NCBI RefSeq assembly: GCF_001612905.1
Contig: NZ_BDBI01000005.1
Coordinates: 186,001-250,000 of the forward strand
Direction: 5' to 3'
Source of the DNA: Nocardia ignorata NBRC 108230
Lineage (GTDB): Bacteria; Actinomycetota; Actinomycetes; Mycobacteriales; Mycobacteriaceae
Length of the DNA stretch: 64,000 nucleotides
The notes under the pieces: generated by a model
The model's database searches: none
What the model was told of the DNA's origin: nothing
Seen by the model: the letters and a program-made list of their open reading frames with translations, nothing else
Made by a program: the position numbers and the translations under genes
In this document: positions 35,001 through 43,615 of the stretch, piece by piece
Numbering within the stretch: position 1 is the first letter of the stretch
Layout of the letters: every line of letters starts with the position of its first letter

Positions 35001-38000
35001 AGCTGGCCACCAGCACCGAAGTGCCCTTGGCTAAAGATGCCGGTGAGGCAGAAGTCGTCGTCAACGAGTATTTCCTCAACAACCCCGACATGGTTCTCGG
35101 TGAGCTACGGGCCGGTACCAGCATCTACGGAGGATTGGCAGTCGTGGTGCACGGGCGCGGCGACCTGGAACAGCAACTCCGTGAGGCACTCGATCGGATC
35201 GCGCGGCAAGCCCTGGACGAGGGCATCGCCCATCAGCCACGTGAACTGGTCGCCGGAGAGCGACGTGCTGCGGCCAGCGCACCCGGCGACGCGAACGAAT
35301 TCCCTGGCCACCTGCGTGCCACAACACAAGGGTTCGAGGCACTGCACGTCGACGGCACCTACAGCGAACTGACGATCCCGAAAACCCAGGCCGAGGAACT
35401 GCGAGCACTGCTGGGGCTGCGCGACACCGCGGTCGCCCTGCTGGAGAACGAGGCCGCCAACGCCGAAGACTCCGACGAGATCGAAGCCCTGCGCACCCGA
35501 CTCAACCGACGCTACGACCACTACACCGAGCGATTCGGACCGATCAACCGCTGCACATGGCATCCGACCGGACGCGTCGATGATGCGGGTGAGCCGGTCA
35601 TGTCGGTCCGTCGCCCCCCGGTCATGCGGGTATTCCGCGACGATCCGCACGCCCCGATCGTGCTGGCGCTCGAGGACTACGACGCCACCACCGATGCCGC
35701 GGTGAAGATGGCGATCATGCGCCAGCGCGTCGTCGCGCCGCGCACCCCGCGCACCGGAGCGGACACCGCCGAGGACGCGGTGGCGATTTGCCTGGATACG
35801 CACGGCCGCATCGACCTGCCGGTCATCGCGGGCCTGCTCGGCAGCGACGACGCCCAAGCTCTCGCGCAATGCCGCGGTCTGATCTACCCCGACCCCGCCG
35901 ATGATGGTCGCTTCGTTCCTGCGGCGGAATATCTGTCGGGCAATGTCAGGCTCAAGCTCGACCAGGCCCGCGACGCCGCCGCCACGAACCCGGAGACCTA
36001 CAGCGACAACGTCACCGCGCTGACCGGGGTCATCCCCGTCGATCTCGGACCAGCCGAGATCGACGCCCGACTCGGCGCGGTCTGGATCGACGCGCCCGAC
36101 GTGCAGGCATTCCTGAACGAGGTCCTCAACGACGACACGATCACCGTCGAGCACACCAAGGCGGGGGAGTGGAAGGTCACCGGCGGCCGTCGCGGCGTTC
36201 TGGCGACCCAGGAGTTCGGCACCGCCCGCGTCCCGGCACCCAAACTCGCCCAAGCCCTGCTCCGCCAGGCTCCGGTTCGCGTCTTCGACCCGGATGAGAA
36301 CGGTGAGGCGCGCATCCCCAACCCGACCGAAACCGAGGCCGCGAACGAGAAGGCCGAACAGCTCAACGAACGGTTCAGCGAATGGGTGTGGGAGAACCCG
36401 GTCCGCGCAGCGCGGCTGAGCGAGGAGTACAACCGACGCTTCAACAACCTGGTGCTCCGCAACTACGAGACCGACGGGAAGATGCTCAGCCTGCCGGGCC
36501 TGTCCCGGGTCTACACCCCGCGTCCGCACCAGCGCGCCGCGGTCGCCAGGATGATCGCCGAGCCGAATGTGGGTCTTTTCCACGCCGTCGGCGCGGGTAA
36601 AACGCTCGAGATGGCGATGGGCGTCATGGAACTCAAACGCCTCGGGCTGGTCAACAAACCAGCGATCATGGTCCCGAACTCGATGCTCGATCAATTCGCC
36701 AGGGAGTTCTTGCAGGCATATCCGCAAGCGCGCATCCTCGCCGCCGGCACCGAGGACCTGGCAGGGGAGAAGCGACGACAGTTCGTCGCCCGCGCAGCGA
36801 CCGGCGATTGGGACGCGATCATCTTGACTCGCGGGTCATTCCAGCGCCTCGAGGTCGCACGCGACACCGCGCACTGGTACTTCGACCGCGAGATCCAACC
36901 ACGCCGCGAGTATCTGGCCGAACTCATGGCGGGCGGGGCCAAACGCACGACCGTCAAACGTATCGAGGACGCGATCCTCAAGTCCGAGGAGAAGCTGAAA
37001 AAGAAGGTCGGCGGCCCGACCGATCCGGGCATCACGTTCGAGCAGACCGGTATCGACTACCTCGTGGTCGATGAGCTGCACGACTTCAAGAATCTGGCCA
37101 CCGACACCCAGATCGAGTCAGCCGCCATCGCCGGAAGCCAGCGGGCGCAGAAGCTGCACATGGTCGTGGAGTACCTGCGCGACAAGCATGGCGGGCGCGC
37201 CATCACCGGCGCCACGGCGACCCCGCTCGCGAACAGCATCACCGAGGCGTACGTCGTGCAGCGCTACCTCCGCCCGGACCTGCTCGAAGACGCCGGAATC
37301 CGCAATTTCGACGAGTGGGCGGCCACCTTCGGCCGCACCCGGACCGAGCTGGAGATGTCGGTCGACGGCAATTCGTGGAGTCTCAAGACCCGACTGGTGG
37401 GGTTCCGCAACGTCGTCGAGCTGCAACGCATGTTCCATGTCGCTGCCGACGTGAAATTGCCGGAGGACTTGAAGCTCCCGGTGCCCAAGCTCGCCCGTCG
37501 GGCCGACGGGGAACGTGCACCGGAGGTCATCTCCGTCCCGGCTACCGACACTCAGCTCGAATACGTTCGGGAACTCGGTGAACGGGCCCAGAAGGTGAAG
37601 TCGCGCGCGGTCGACCCGACGACCGACAACATGCTCAAAATCTCCTCCGACGGTCGTGCCGCAGCTCTTGACCTCCGCCTTGTCAGGTCGCTCGGACTCG
37701 GTTCTCGTTCCGTATCGGCGCACGAGGATCGCCCGATGTTGGACATCGCAGCGGGAGGCTCTATCGCAAGACACCTCCACGCGAAGTCTCCGAGTCCGGC
37801 CACGGCGAGGTATGTCGCGCTCTACTCGGCGATGTCGCGCGATCAGCCGGACGAAGAGGTTGGTGAGGATCAGTTCGGCCTCAAGCTCGAAGCGGCGGCG
37901 GACTGGATGTTCGACAAATGGCAAGCCGCCAAGGACCAGGTCTTCCTGGGTCGCGACGGACAGCCACACCCTCGCCGCGGCGGCCTTGTCCTGGCGTTCT

Positions 38001-39331
38001 GTGACCTGGGTACGCCAGGTGAGGACTGGAACGCCTACGACGAACTCAAGACCAAGCTCATCGTGCGGGGCGCACCGGCGGAGCTGTTCGCCTACATCCA
38101 CGACGCGAAGAACGACAAGGGAAAGGCGGCGCTGTTCACCAAGGCCCGCAACGGCAGCATCCAGTTCCTTTTCGGCTCCACGTCCAAGATGGGCGTCGGC
38201 GTGAATATTCAGGACCGGATGGTCGCCATGCTGCATGTCGACTGCCCCTGGCGGCCAGCCGACATCGAGCAACGTGACGGGCGCGGCATCCGCCAGGGCA
38301 ATCAAAACGCGGAGATCGCTGTTGCTCGCGCCGTCACCGAGGGGACGTTCGACGCCCGCATGTGGGCAGCTCAGTCGCGAAAAGCGGCCATGGTCAACCA
38401 ATTTCTGAAGGGTTCGCTCACCGCCCGGGAGATCGACGATATCGGCGATGCGGCGCTCAACGCCAACGAGGCCCTCGCTATCGCCAGTGGCAATCCGCTG
38501 GTGCTGGAGAAGGCCGAAGTCGACATCGAGGTCACCAAACTCGAACGCTTGCGCCGAGCCCACCAACGTAGCCAGTCGATGCTGCATATCCGCATGCGCG
38601 ACGCTGACAACGCCATCCCCAGCCTCGAAGCCGAGATCGATGCCTACACCCATGCAATCGCGCACCGAACGCCGACCAAGGGCGACGCCTTCGCAGCCAA
38701 GGTCAACGGTCGCTTCTTCGACCACCGCGGCGAGGCTGGCGACGCGCTGGCCGCACGATTGTCCAAGTTGACTCAGGACCCCCGCTCGGTGTGGAAGGAG
38801 TTCTCCGATCAGGGCGTAGCCGAGATAGCGGGTTTCACCCTTGACGCTCGTAACGTGCCCACAGGCCGCGACGCCCACGTCGCGGTGGTGTTCTCCGACG
38901 TCAGCGCTGATCTCTACGTCACCTTCGATGGGAAGACACTGGAAAAAGGTGGAGCAGGAGTGATGCTCAGGCTTGAGAATGCGGTCAACGGCCTAGATAA
39001 GCGACTCGACATTGCGACCAGCCGACTGGCTACCGAACGCACGGAACGCGAACGTTCCGAACAACGTTTGGGCAAGCCATTCGAGCACTCCGAGCGCCTT
39101 GACGCGCTACGGGAGCGGCAGAAAGCAATCAACCAGGAACTTTTGAGAGGCGACGAGGTCCAGCCCGAGGCGCCATCGTCGGGGCCGAAGGTGTCCACCG
39201 ACGAGGCCGAATTCATCCAGTCAGCCGCCAAGAACGAAGCCGCGGCGATGGTTCATCAGTTCGGCGGTGCAGCAGTCGTCAACGGTGCCAACGGAATTTC
39301 GATCCTCACCAATCAGGGACGACCTCGATGA
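32048..39331 (+). CDS. giant DNA adenine methyltransferase-helicase (DarB-like)
   Basis: About 2,427 codons if started at ATG 32048, which has GGAGG six bases upstream and begins MARRPRRIHISEDQLSLEAL. Codons 40-210 overlap a better-coding frame (32166-32678), so this N-terminal part is uncertain; the first in-frame GTG after it is 32744. The supported protein has, in order, an N-terminal region (32.7-33.8 kb), a disordered Pro/Ala linker, and an N6-adenine methyltransferase with SAM motif LEPGCGAGAF and catalytic GNVPF. Next come a helical region and an SF2/SNF2 helicase: RPHQRAAVARM, Walker A AVGAGKTLEMA, DELH box, GATATPLANS, and C-terminal GVGVNIQ and QRDGRGIRQG. Proteins of this build (phage P1 DarB and plasmid relatives) protect incoming DNA from restriction. 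The C-terminus may be frameshifted. Confidence 0.8.
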   Translation: MARRPRRIHISEDQLSLEALGGDPNPAPSTVDHRKDNERDDHRPGQDLLHDVPATKDATAGGPADALPTAGRADQSANRADLDPAGNRRDHLRAGLPPTGGDAEHGARPGDGDGLGRAAVFDAPGDPGRPGTEPDRARPVGDAAGGASGGAAPGDGAGQPGGERVGSPVSASGRGGPLDAERSRRVDRPAEARTAGADLGEAGRRAADALEIGSSTQDTIVTVDGRDYLIDGVQAWEVGRGESTGGDAQWTRLREVGTATSVGEAERLARADAMFSPVELATLRCTIEDEAYTYGGYNRPPEIFNPSTAPRYLTEGPLKALSAGERFGPTWLWVECYLRAHPDLYDETPASVQARQYERAHATGPMVNAAGEHLRAGRFEQARTLLDQAQLVNPADATDYVEMRSRIERLAGFVDKLGLSAHERFDGVHGQRARVVVGEQTFLLEPRRGQWIVHPGADADAASITEALPVREVMPRIRAHLAERPEPGASAAVEIVGTETHLATPRTDPPEPAALVEDATTPLPILIEHTAEGTLVRNTDKANLQLRQALHDAKFQWSRPQKFWYQRRATDFAVRTRRVGYLRASLTRLGLPFTETGAATTSGTAALASAHADTTPQTEHAIPIESSEAQQDSTALASPPAASNGPNPAPTPSESQAPTAVPVNTDQPPATPSRTEAATAPVTTERANATGPVNAGFRRAEWLPAPEVEIPRSPQRRIEANLAAIQTIQVLERDNRTPTPAERETLAKWTSWGAAAAIFDAEREEFRVDAESLRTLIGETGWKQANRTVLNAHYTDPMIVRAMWDHLQSLGFVDGRVLEPGCGAGAFIGRAPESARVTGVELDSTTARIAQALYPHADIRVESFADTRLPEGHFDAAIGNVPFSSTRLHDPVHNTGEHSMHDHFILKSLALTKPGGVVAVVTSSFTLDKKNPSARREIAAHADFLGAVRLPNGTHRRVAGTDVVTDILILRRRDGAARRLGGPYELATSTEVPLAKDAGEAEVVVNEYFLNNPDMVLGELRAGTSIYGGLAVVVHGRGDLEQQLREALDRIARQALDEGIAHQPRELVAGERRAAASAPGDANEFPGHLRATTQGFEALHVDGTYSELTIPKTQAEELRALLGLRDTAVALLENEAANAEDSDEIEALRTRLNRRYDHYTERFGPINRCTWHPTGRVDDAGEPVMSVRRPPVMRVFRDDPHAPIVLALEDYDATTDAAVKMAIMRQRVVAPRTPRTGADTAEDAVAICLDTHGRIDLPVIAGLLGSDDAQALAQCRGLIYPDPADDGRFVPAAEYLSGNVRLKLDQARDAAATNPETYSDNVTALTGVIPVDLGPAEIDARLGAVWIDAPDVQAFLNEVLNDDTITVEHTKAGEWKVTGGRRGVLATQEFGTARVPAPKLAQALLRQAPVRVFDPDENGEARIPNPTETEAANEKAEQLNERFSEWVWENPVRAARLSEEYNRRFNNLVLRNYETDGKMLSLPGLSRVYTPRPHQRAAVARMIAEPNVGLFHAVGAGKTLEMAMGVMELKRLGLVNKPAIMVPNSMLDQFAREFLQAYPQARILAAGTEDLAGEKRRQFVARAATGDWDAIILTRGSFQRLEVARDTAHWYFDREIQPRREYLAELMAGGAKRTTVKRIEDAILKSEEKLKKKVGGPTDPGITFEQTGIDYLVVDELHDFKNLATDTQIESAAIAGSQRAQKLHMVVEYLRDKHGGRAITGATATPLANSITEAYVVQRYLRPDLLEDAGIRNFDEWAATFGRTRTELEMSVDGNSWSLKTRLVGFRNVVELQRMFHVAADVKLPEDLKLPVPKLARRADGERAPEVISVPATDTQLEYVRELGERAQKVKSRAVDPTTDNMLKISSDGRAAALDLRLVRSLGLGSRSVSAHEDRPMLDIAAGGSIARHLHAKSPSPATARYVALYSAMSRDQPDEEVGEDQFGLKLEAAADWMFDKWQAAKDQVFLGRDGQPHPRRGGLVLAFCDLGTPGEDWNAYDELKTKLIVRGAPAELFAYIHDAKNDKGKAALFTKARNGSIQFLFGSTSKMGVGVNIQDRMVAMLHVDCPWRPADIEQRDGRGIRQGNQNAEIAVARAVTEGTFDARMWAAQSRKAAMVNQFLKGSLTAREIDDIGDAALNANEALAIASGNPLVLEKAEVDIEVTKLERLRRAHQRSQSMLHIRMRDADNAIPSLEAEIDAYTHAIAHRTPTKGDAFAAKVNGRFFDHRGEAGDALAARLSKLTQDPRSVWKEFSDQGVAEIAGFTLDARNVPTGRDAHVAVVFSDVSADLYVTFDGKTLEKGGAGVMLRLENAVNGLDKRLDIATSRLATERTERERSEQRLGKPFEHSERLDALRERQKAINQELLRGDEVQPEAPSSGPKVSTDEAEFIQSAAKNEAAAMVHQFGGAAVVNGANGISILTNQGRPR
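32166..32678 (+). CDS. nested small protein gene, possibly TnpV-like (170 aa)
   Basis: ATG 32166 with AAAGGA upstream. Codons are strongly G/C at third positions, while the overlapping helicase frame here has many A/T thirds, so this frame looks like the real coding one. The product is helical and acidic, with YYTTYLPRRTRLLEDPQTHFQ near the start and YLQRVGTLNTVRAQATEMAL in the middle. It vaguely recalls the TnpV protein of transposons; the similarity is from memory and weak. Its TAG stop falls exactly where the conserved part of the helicase frame begins. It is either a real gene between a short leader and the helicase, or a true out-of-frame overlap. Confidence 0.6.
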   Translation: MIIDQVRTYYTTYLPRRTRLLEDPQTHFQQLAEQISQRIEQISTQLETDAITSGQDYLQRVGTLNTVRAQATEMALAELLFSMPPEIQDDPEPSRTERDLLVMQQEERAVEQRLEMEPGSPEASEWDRRYPHLVEEVHWMLSDHDELTAQQKREQLALILERQDAARPTR

Positions 39332-39434
39332 ACTTTCGGGTTCGTACCTCGACATCGACCCCGGCCCGCTCCCTGCGGAAGTTGAGCTCGATATCGGAGG
39401 CACTGCAAGGTACTTCATTCCCGACAACGTCTAG
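39318..39434 (+). pseudogene. out-of-frame C-terminal coding remnant after the helicase
   Basis: The helicase frame stops at 39331, but a different frame starting inside its last codons runs DDLDELSGSYLDIDPG, then PLPAEVELDIGGTARYF and IPDNV before a TAG at 39432. This 38-residue stretch reads like genuine protein and has coding-type third positions. Either a one-base change has truncated the helicase by about 38 residues, or this is the 3' end of another gene lost by deletion. Confidence 0.4.
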
Positions 39435-40070
39435 CCTGTGCTTCGATACCTGGCTCGATAGAGGCGCTGAGAAGGCACGAGCCCGCGGTGAGTCCGAAGC
39501 CCGCATCAGCCAATGGGGCTCTACCACTGCCGCGGAATGGCCTGAGCGCTAGGACGACCTGGCTGCGCGGTTTTGGCCAGACATCCGACTCCGTGTGCGC
39601 AACTGTATCGCCAGCCATCGAAGACTACCGAGATGACTCCACCTCGCCAGCTTTCGCTCGAAGGACATCCGGTTGACTGGCAGCAAGGAGAACGACTGCG
39701 CCGTCATCACCATCAATCTTGCCCCGCGCGTCAGGGGGAGTTGAGTGAGACTTCGCACTTGTATAGGCAGATCGACACTCACCAGGCGAACTGACCACTA
39801 CGTGGACCGTGACGGGTTCGATCGCGTCTACGAAGGGGCGCCGATCGCCATTCCTGTGAAAGGTCTGGAAGTCGGGGACAGTTTCGAGTTAGCAGGCTCG
39901 GCCGGCGCGGCATAACAGTGCTGCTCGACGACTCTGCTGCGTGTGGCTCCTATCCAACCGCCATTGCTCACCGAGCTACGAGGCGCACGGACTGAGCTGT
40001 GCTGCTCACAGCAGTGTGTCGCTTCGGCGCTCGGGAGCTGATAGGGCGGCGCGTCGCCTACGGTGAGCGT
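39435..40070. other. region of degraded coding remnants
   Basis: About 640 bases with no intact conserved gene. Short frames look like pieces of proteins: one ends IRLTGSKENDCAVITINLAP with a stop at 39744, and another is the 56-codon frame at 39745-39915. G+C is visibly lower in places than in the flanking genes. It marks the junction between the plasmid backbone and the cadmium-resistance block, and probably reflects deletion or recombination. Confidence 0.45.
39745..39915 (+). CDS. small protein or gene remnant (56 aa)
   Basis: GTG to TAA, 56 codons, with GGGGGAG a few bases before the GTG. The C-terminal two-thirds (HYVDRDGFDRVYEGAPIAI then PVKGLEVGDSFELAG) read like a small folded domain, while the N-terminus is Arg/Thr-rich. 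No match recognised. May be a remnant, since the surrounding region is degraded. Confidence 0.3.
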   Translation: MRLRTCIGRSTLTRRTDHYVDRDGFDRVYEGAPIAIPVKGLEVGDSFELAGSAGAA

Positions 40071-41222
40071 GTGATCGACTTGCCTGCACGCCGCGACCTG
40101 CAGCGATTGTTGCGGTGGCTACCGTTGATGCTGATTCCGATACTGTTGTTGGCCAGCACATATCCGGGCCAGTACCGGGTGCCGACCTACTATTGGCTGC
40201 TGGCGTTGACCGCCGGAGTGGTGTTCGTGGCGGTCGAGCGGTGGCCGTTGGTGGTCTCGGTTGTGCTGTCGTTGTTGGCGGTGCCGATGTTGCGTGCACC
40301 AGCGTGGGGTGTGTCGGGGCTGGTGCCATACCTTGGTGCGGTAGCGCTGGTCGTCGTCATCGCCCGGACACATCGGTGGGCGACCGTAGTGGTCGCGACT
40401 GCGGGGTGGGCGGCTGCGGTCGTGCTCGGTCGGGTTGGTTTGCATGAGACGTCCATCGGGCGTGCCTATATCGCGGTCGAAGTGGCTGCTTATGCAGGAG
40501 TGCCGTTGTTGCTGGGGTTGTACCTACGTGGTCAACGTGACCTCGCCGACAACCTGCGCAGGCAGGCCGCCGACGCCGAGGCCCGCACGCGCGTCGATGA
40601 GCGCGCAGCCATGGCCAGGGAACTGCACGACGTAGTCGCTCATCATATGGCCTCGATCATTTTGCGGATTTCGGTAGCCGGACATGTTGTTCGGGAGGCT
40701 GACTCGCGCATCGTCGGTGTCCTCGACGATGTACGGGCCACCGCCGCCGACGCGCTGTCCGATATCCGCAGGCTCTTGGCCGGGTTACGCGATCCCGCGC
40801 TCGGTGTAGTGGCCTTGGTTGACAGCGATGCGGCGGCCACCGAGATCGCCGCGGCCATCACCCGCGTCCGTAGTGCTGGGTTCACGGTCGACGCGCAAAT
40901 CGACGCCGAACTCGGCGGGCTCGATGCGGTCAACCGTCTGACGTTGCTGCGGTTGGTGCAGGAATCGCCCACTAATGTGATGAAGCACGCGGATCGCGAT
41001 GTACCGGTGGTGTTTCGGATCGGCAGAAATGACGGCGGTATCGAGATGGTCGTGATCAACGGTGGCCGTGACCATGGGGTGCCCCATGGTCACGGCCTCG
41101 TCGGGATGCGGGAACGCGCTGAACTCGCCGGTGGCGCACTGACCGTTAGCGCTGAGGACGGTCTCTGGGCTGTGCGCGCCCGACTGTCGGTCAGTACACG
41201 CGAAGACACCAACCTGTCGTGA
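40071..41222 (+). CDS. orphan sensor histidine kinase (NarL-type, HisKA_3)
   Basis: 383 residues from GTG 40071; a GTG at 39999 would add 24 residues that do not look conserved. Residues 10-160 contain about five membrane segments with almost no external loop, so it may sense a signal within the membrane. The dimerisation/phosphoacceptor helix follows (ERAAMARELHDVVAHHMASI, with the phosphorylated His in ELHDVVAHH). The ATPase domain has an N-box variant, LVQESPTNVMKHA (usually QEALTNVxKHA), and a G-box, GHGLVGMRERAELAGG. No response regulator gene is adjacent; the next gene is convergent. Confidence 0.8.
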   Translation: MIDLPARRDLQRLLRWLPLMLIPILLLASTYPGQYRVPTYYWLLALTAGVVFVAVERWPLVVSVVLSLLAVPMLRAPAWGVSGLVPYLGAVALVVVIARTHRWATVVVATAGWAAAVVLGRVGLHETSIGRAYIAVEVAAYAGVPLLLGLYLRGQRDLADNLRRQAADAEARTRVDERAAMARELHDVVAHHMASIILRISVAGHVVREADSRIVGVLDDVRATAADALSDIRRLLAGLRDPALGVVALVDSDAAATEIAAAITRVRSAGFTVDAQIDAELGGLDAVNRLTLLRLVQESPTNVMKHADRDVPVVFRIGRNDGGIEMVVINGGRDHGVPHGHGLVGMRERAELAGGALTVSAEDGLWAVRARLSVSTREDTNLS

Positions 41223-41230
41223 CCGCCGTA

Positions 41231-43492
41231 CTACTGAGCGGCGGCTGACGCTTCGGTGGCGCTTGTGTCGGGGTGGCTACCGGGCCGGGTCGGTAGCCAC
41301 CAGTTCCAGTCGCCGAGCAGACGCATGAGGGCGGGGACGAGGACGAGGCGGATCAGGACGGCGTCGAGGAAGACGGCGACGGCTAGGGCGAGGCCGAGTT
41401 GTTTGAGTTCGAGGATATCGGCGGTGAGGAAGCTGGCGAAGATGGCGACCATGATCGCGGCGGCGGCGGTGATGGGACGCGCGGTGTGGGTGAGTCCGGC
41501 GGCGACGGCGTGCTGGTTGTCGCCGGTGGTGTCCCAGTATTCACGGATGCGGCGGATGAGGAAGACCTCGTAATCCATCGAGAGCCCGAACAGCAGCGCG
41601 AACACGACGGTGGGCAGGTAGACCTGCACGAAGCCGGGACTGGTGAAGTCGAGGATGCTTTCGCCGAGGCCCCATTGGAATACGGCGACGGTGATGCCCA
41701 GGGCGGCGCCGGTGGCGAGCAGATTCATCGCGATGGCCTTGATCGGCAGGGCGATGCTGCGGAACGCGGCGATGAGGAAGATCAGTGACGCGGTCAGCAC
41801 CAGCGCCACCACGAGTGGCAGTTTGGTGGTCATCTCGTCGGAGAGGTCGACGAATTCGGCGGTGCTGCCGCCGATGCGAATCTCGACGCCGACCGAGTCA
41901 GCCGCTGCGATGCGGAGGTCGCGGATGAGGTCGGTGGCCTGCATCGAGTCGAACGCGACCGACGGGATCGCCATCGCCAGCACTCGTCCGTCGTTGAGTT
42001 GGGTGGGGAGAACGGTGTCGATGCGATCGTCGTCGGCGATCTCGGTCAGGAATCGGTTGACTCGTTCGGGGGCGTCGCCGGTGAGTGGGGTGCCGCCAGG
42101 GCCGGTGGCGATGATTTCGACCGGTGCGAGTGATCCGGCAGGGAAGCTGGTGGTCAATGCGGTGGTGGCGCGTCCGGTGGGGGTGTCGTCGAGGGCGCTG
42201 GTTCCCATGTCGAGGCCGTAGCGGATCCCGAATATCGGGAGGGCGGCGATGATCAGTACCGCGACGGCGGCCGTGCCGAACAGGACGGGTCGGCGCATAA
42301 CGAGATACGCCCAGCGCGCCCAGCGACCGAGGCTGGCACCAGGAAGGTCGGTGGTGCTGTCGGCGGGGCGCCAGCGTGCCGGGAGTGCACCGCGGTTGAC
42401 GGCGGGGCCCAGTGCGGCGAGCAGGGCGGGTAGCAAGGTGATGGCGACGACGAGCATGCTGGTGACGGCGGTGGCGACGCCGATGGCGATGCCACGGAAG
42501 ATCGGTGCCTGGATGATGATCAACGCGCACAGCGAGATCATCACCACCAGGCCCGAGACCAGAATCGTCTTGCCCGCGGTGGCCAGTGAGCGGCCGACGG
42601 CGGACGCGATCGCGGCGTGGTCGGCGACGGTGTGGTGGGCGAGTTCTTCGCGGAACCGGCTGACGATGAACATCGCGTAGTCGATGCCGACGCCCAGGCC
42701 GACCATGGTTGCCATGGCCACGGTCAGTGAATCGAACGCGGTCACCGTGGTGAGACCGAACAACACTCCGACCGCGGTGAGCAACCCCGCGATGGCGACT
42801 CCGATCGGGACCGCTGCGGCGGCGAGAGCTCCGAGCGCGAGGACGAGCAGTACGAGGGCGACCGGGATGCCGATCGCCTCGGCGCGGGCTAGATCGGCGT
42901 TCTGTAGTTCGGTGGCCGCGTTCTGCACCGCCGAGTATCCAGTCAGCCCCACTTCGACGGAGTCATCGCCTGTGGTGGTGATGGCAACTTGCAGGTCGCG
43001 GGCGACCCTCGCGCGCTCTGCCATGTCGCCGTCCATACCAGCCAGCGCGATCGCGACGTGACCGTCGGCCGAGATCTGGGATCCGGGCAATCCTTCGTAA
43101 GGACCGACGACATCGACCACGCCCTCCACCTGCTTGGCTGCGGTGACAGTGTGAGTGATAGCTGCGCGGAAGTCGGAGTCGTCGGCGGTGAGGGCAGAAG
43201 ATCGCAGCACGATTACCGCCTGCTCGGCTCCGAACTGCGGGAAGTGCTGGGCGACAAGGCGATCGACCTCGGTGGACTCGGAGCCTTCGACGCCGAAGTC
43301 CATGGCGCCGAGCCGGTCTTCTAGTAGTGGGTAGGCCACCGCGCACACCGCCAGCAGTAGCGCCCAGATCGCCAAGACCGCGCGTCTGCGTCGGGCCATG
43401 AGAACCCCCCACCGATACAGCAGCCCTGGCGAGCCAGGTGGCAGTGGTTTCTGCGGTGACCTCTCGGTGACGGCGGTCTGCTGCTGGTTCAC
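41231..43492 (-). CDS. MMPL/RND-family transporter
   Basis: 753 residues with the MMPL build: one N-terminal membrane segment, a large periplasmic-side domain (about 60-190), five or six segments, a second outer domain (about 420-540), and a last group of segments. Signature sequences include GLGVGIDYAMFIVSRFREEL in the first half and FGLSMDYEVFLIRRIREYW in the second, each with the aspartate-tyrosine pair used for proton coupling. Substrate unknown: lipids or drugs. Its promoter contains a perfect copy of the CmtR-like operator (43524-43539), so it may respond to cadmium or lead. Divergent from cmtR. Confidence 0.88.
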   Translation of the reverse strand: MNQQQTAVTERSPQKPLPPGSPGLLYRWGVLMARRRRAVLAIWALLLAVCAVAYPLLEDRLGAMDFGVEGSESTEVDRLVAQHFPQFGAEQAVIVLRSSALTADDSDFRAAITHTVTAAKQVEGVVDVVGPYEGLPGSQISADGHVAIALAGMDGDMAERARVARDLQVAITTTGDDSVEVGLTGYSAVQNAATELQNADLARAEAIGIPVALVLLVLALGALAAAAVPIGVAIAGLLTAVGVLFGLTTVTAFDSLTVAMATMVGLGVGIDYAMFIVSRFREELAHHTVADHAAIASAVGRSLATAGKTILVSGLVVMISLCALIIIQAPIFRGIAIGVATAVTSMLVVAITLLPALLAALGPAVNRGALPARWRPADSTTDLPGASLGRWARWAYLVMRRPVLFGTAAVAVLIIAALPIFGIRYGLDMGTSALDDTPTGRATTALTTSFPAGSLAPVEIIATGPGGTPLTGDAPERVNRFLTEIADDDRIDTVLPTQLNDGRVLAMAIPSVAFDSMQATDLIRDLRIAAADSVGVEIRIGGSTAEFVDLSDEMTTKLPLVVALVLTASLIFLIAAFRSIALPIKAIAMNLLATGAALGITVAVFQWGLGESILDFTSPGFVQVYLPTVVFALLFGLSMDYEVFLIRRIREYWDTTGDNQHAVAAGLTHTARPITAAAAIMVAIFASFLTADILELKQLGLALAVAVFLDAVLIRLVLVPALMRLLGDWNWWLPTRPGSHPDTSATEASAAAQ

Positions 43493-43523
43493 GTGTTCTC
43501 CCTCCGTAGCCGATCACCATTGA

Positions 43524-43539
43524 TCGTCAAATGACGATG
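43524..43539. promoter_or_regulatory. CmtR-like operator 1
   Basis: ATCGTCA and TGACGAT form a perfect 7-base inverted repeat with a 2-base centre. It lies 32 bases before the MMPL start and 69 bases before the cmtR start, in the shared promoter region. A near-identical site overlaps the cmtR start codon. Confidence 0.55.
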
Positions 43540-43599
43540 TGATCGTTGAAATGAGATTAATCACGCGAGCGGTCGATATCAATACCTTTTGCCGCTATC

Positions 43600-43615
43600 A
43601 TCGTCATATGGCGAT
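43600..43615. promoter_or_regulatory. CmtR-like operator 2, overlapping the cmtR start codon
   Basis: ATCGTCA-TA-TGGCGAT, one mismatch from the perfect dyad at 43524. The cmtR ATG lies in its centre, and a -10-like TATCAT sits seven bases before the ATG. This fits a leaderless transcript that the repressor shuts off by covering the start point. Confidence 0.55.

Noticed and set aside
37118..38878. 586-codon minus-strand frame opposite the helicase
   Set aside because: Antisense to the helicase motifs (GATATPLAN, QRDGRGIRQG). No recognisable domain and no ribosome-binding site.
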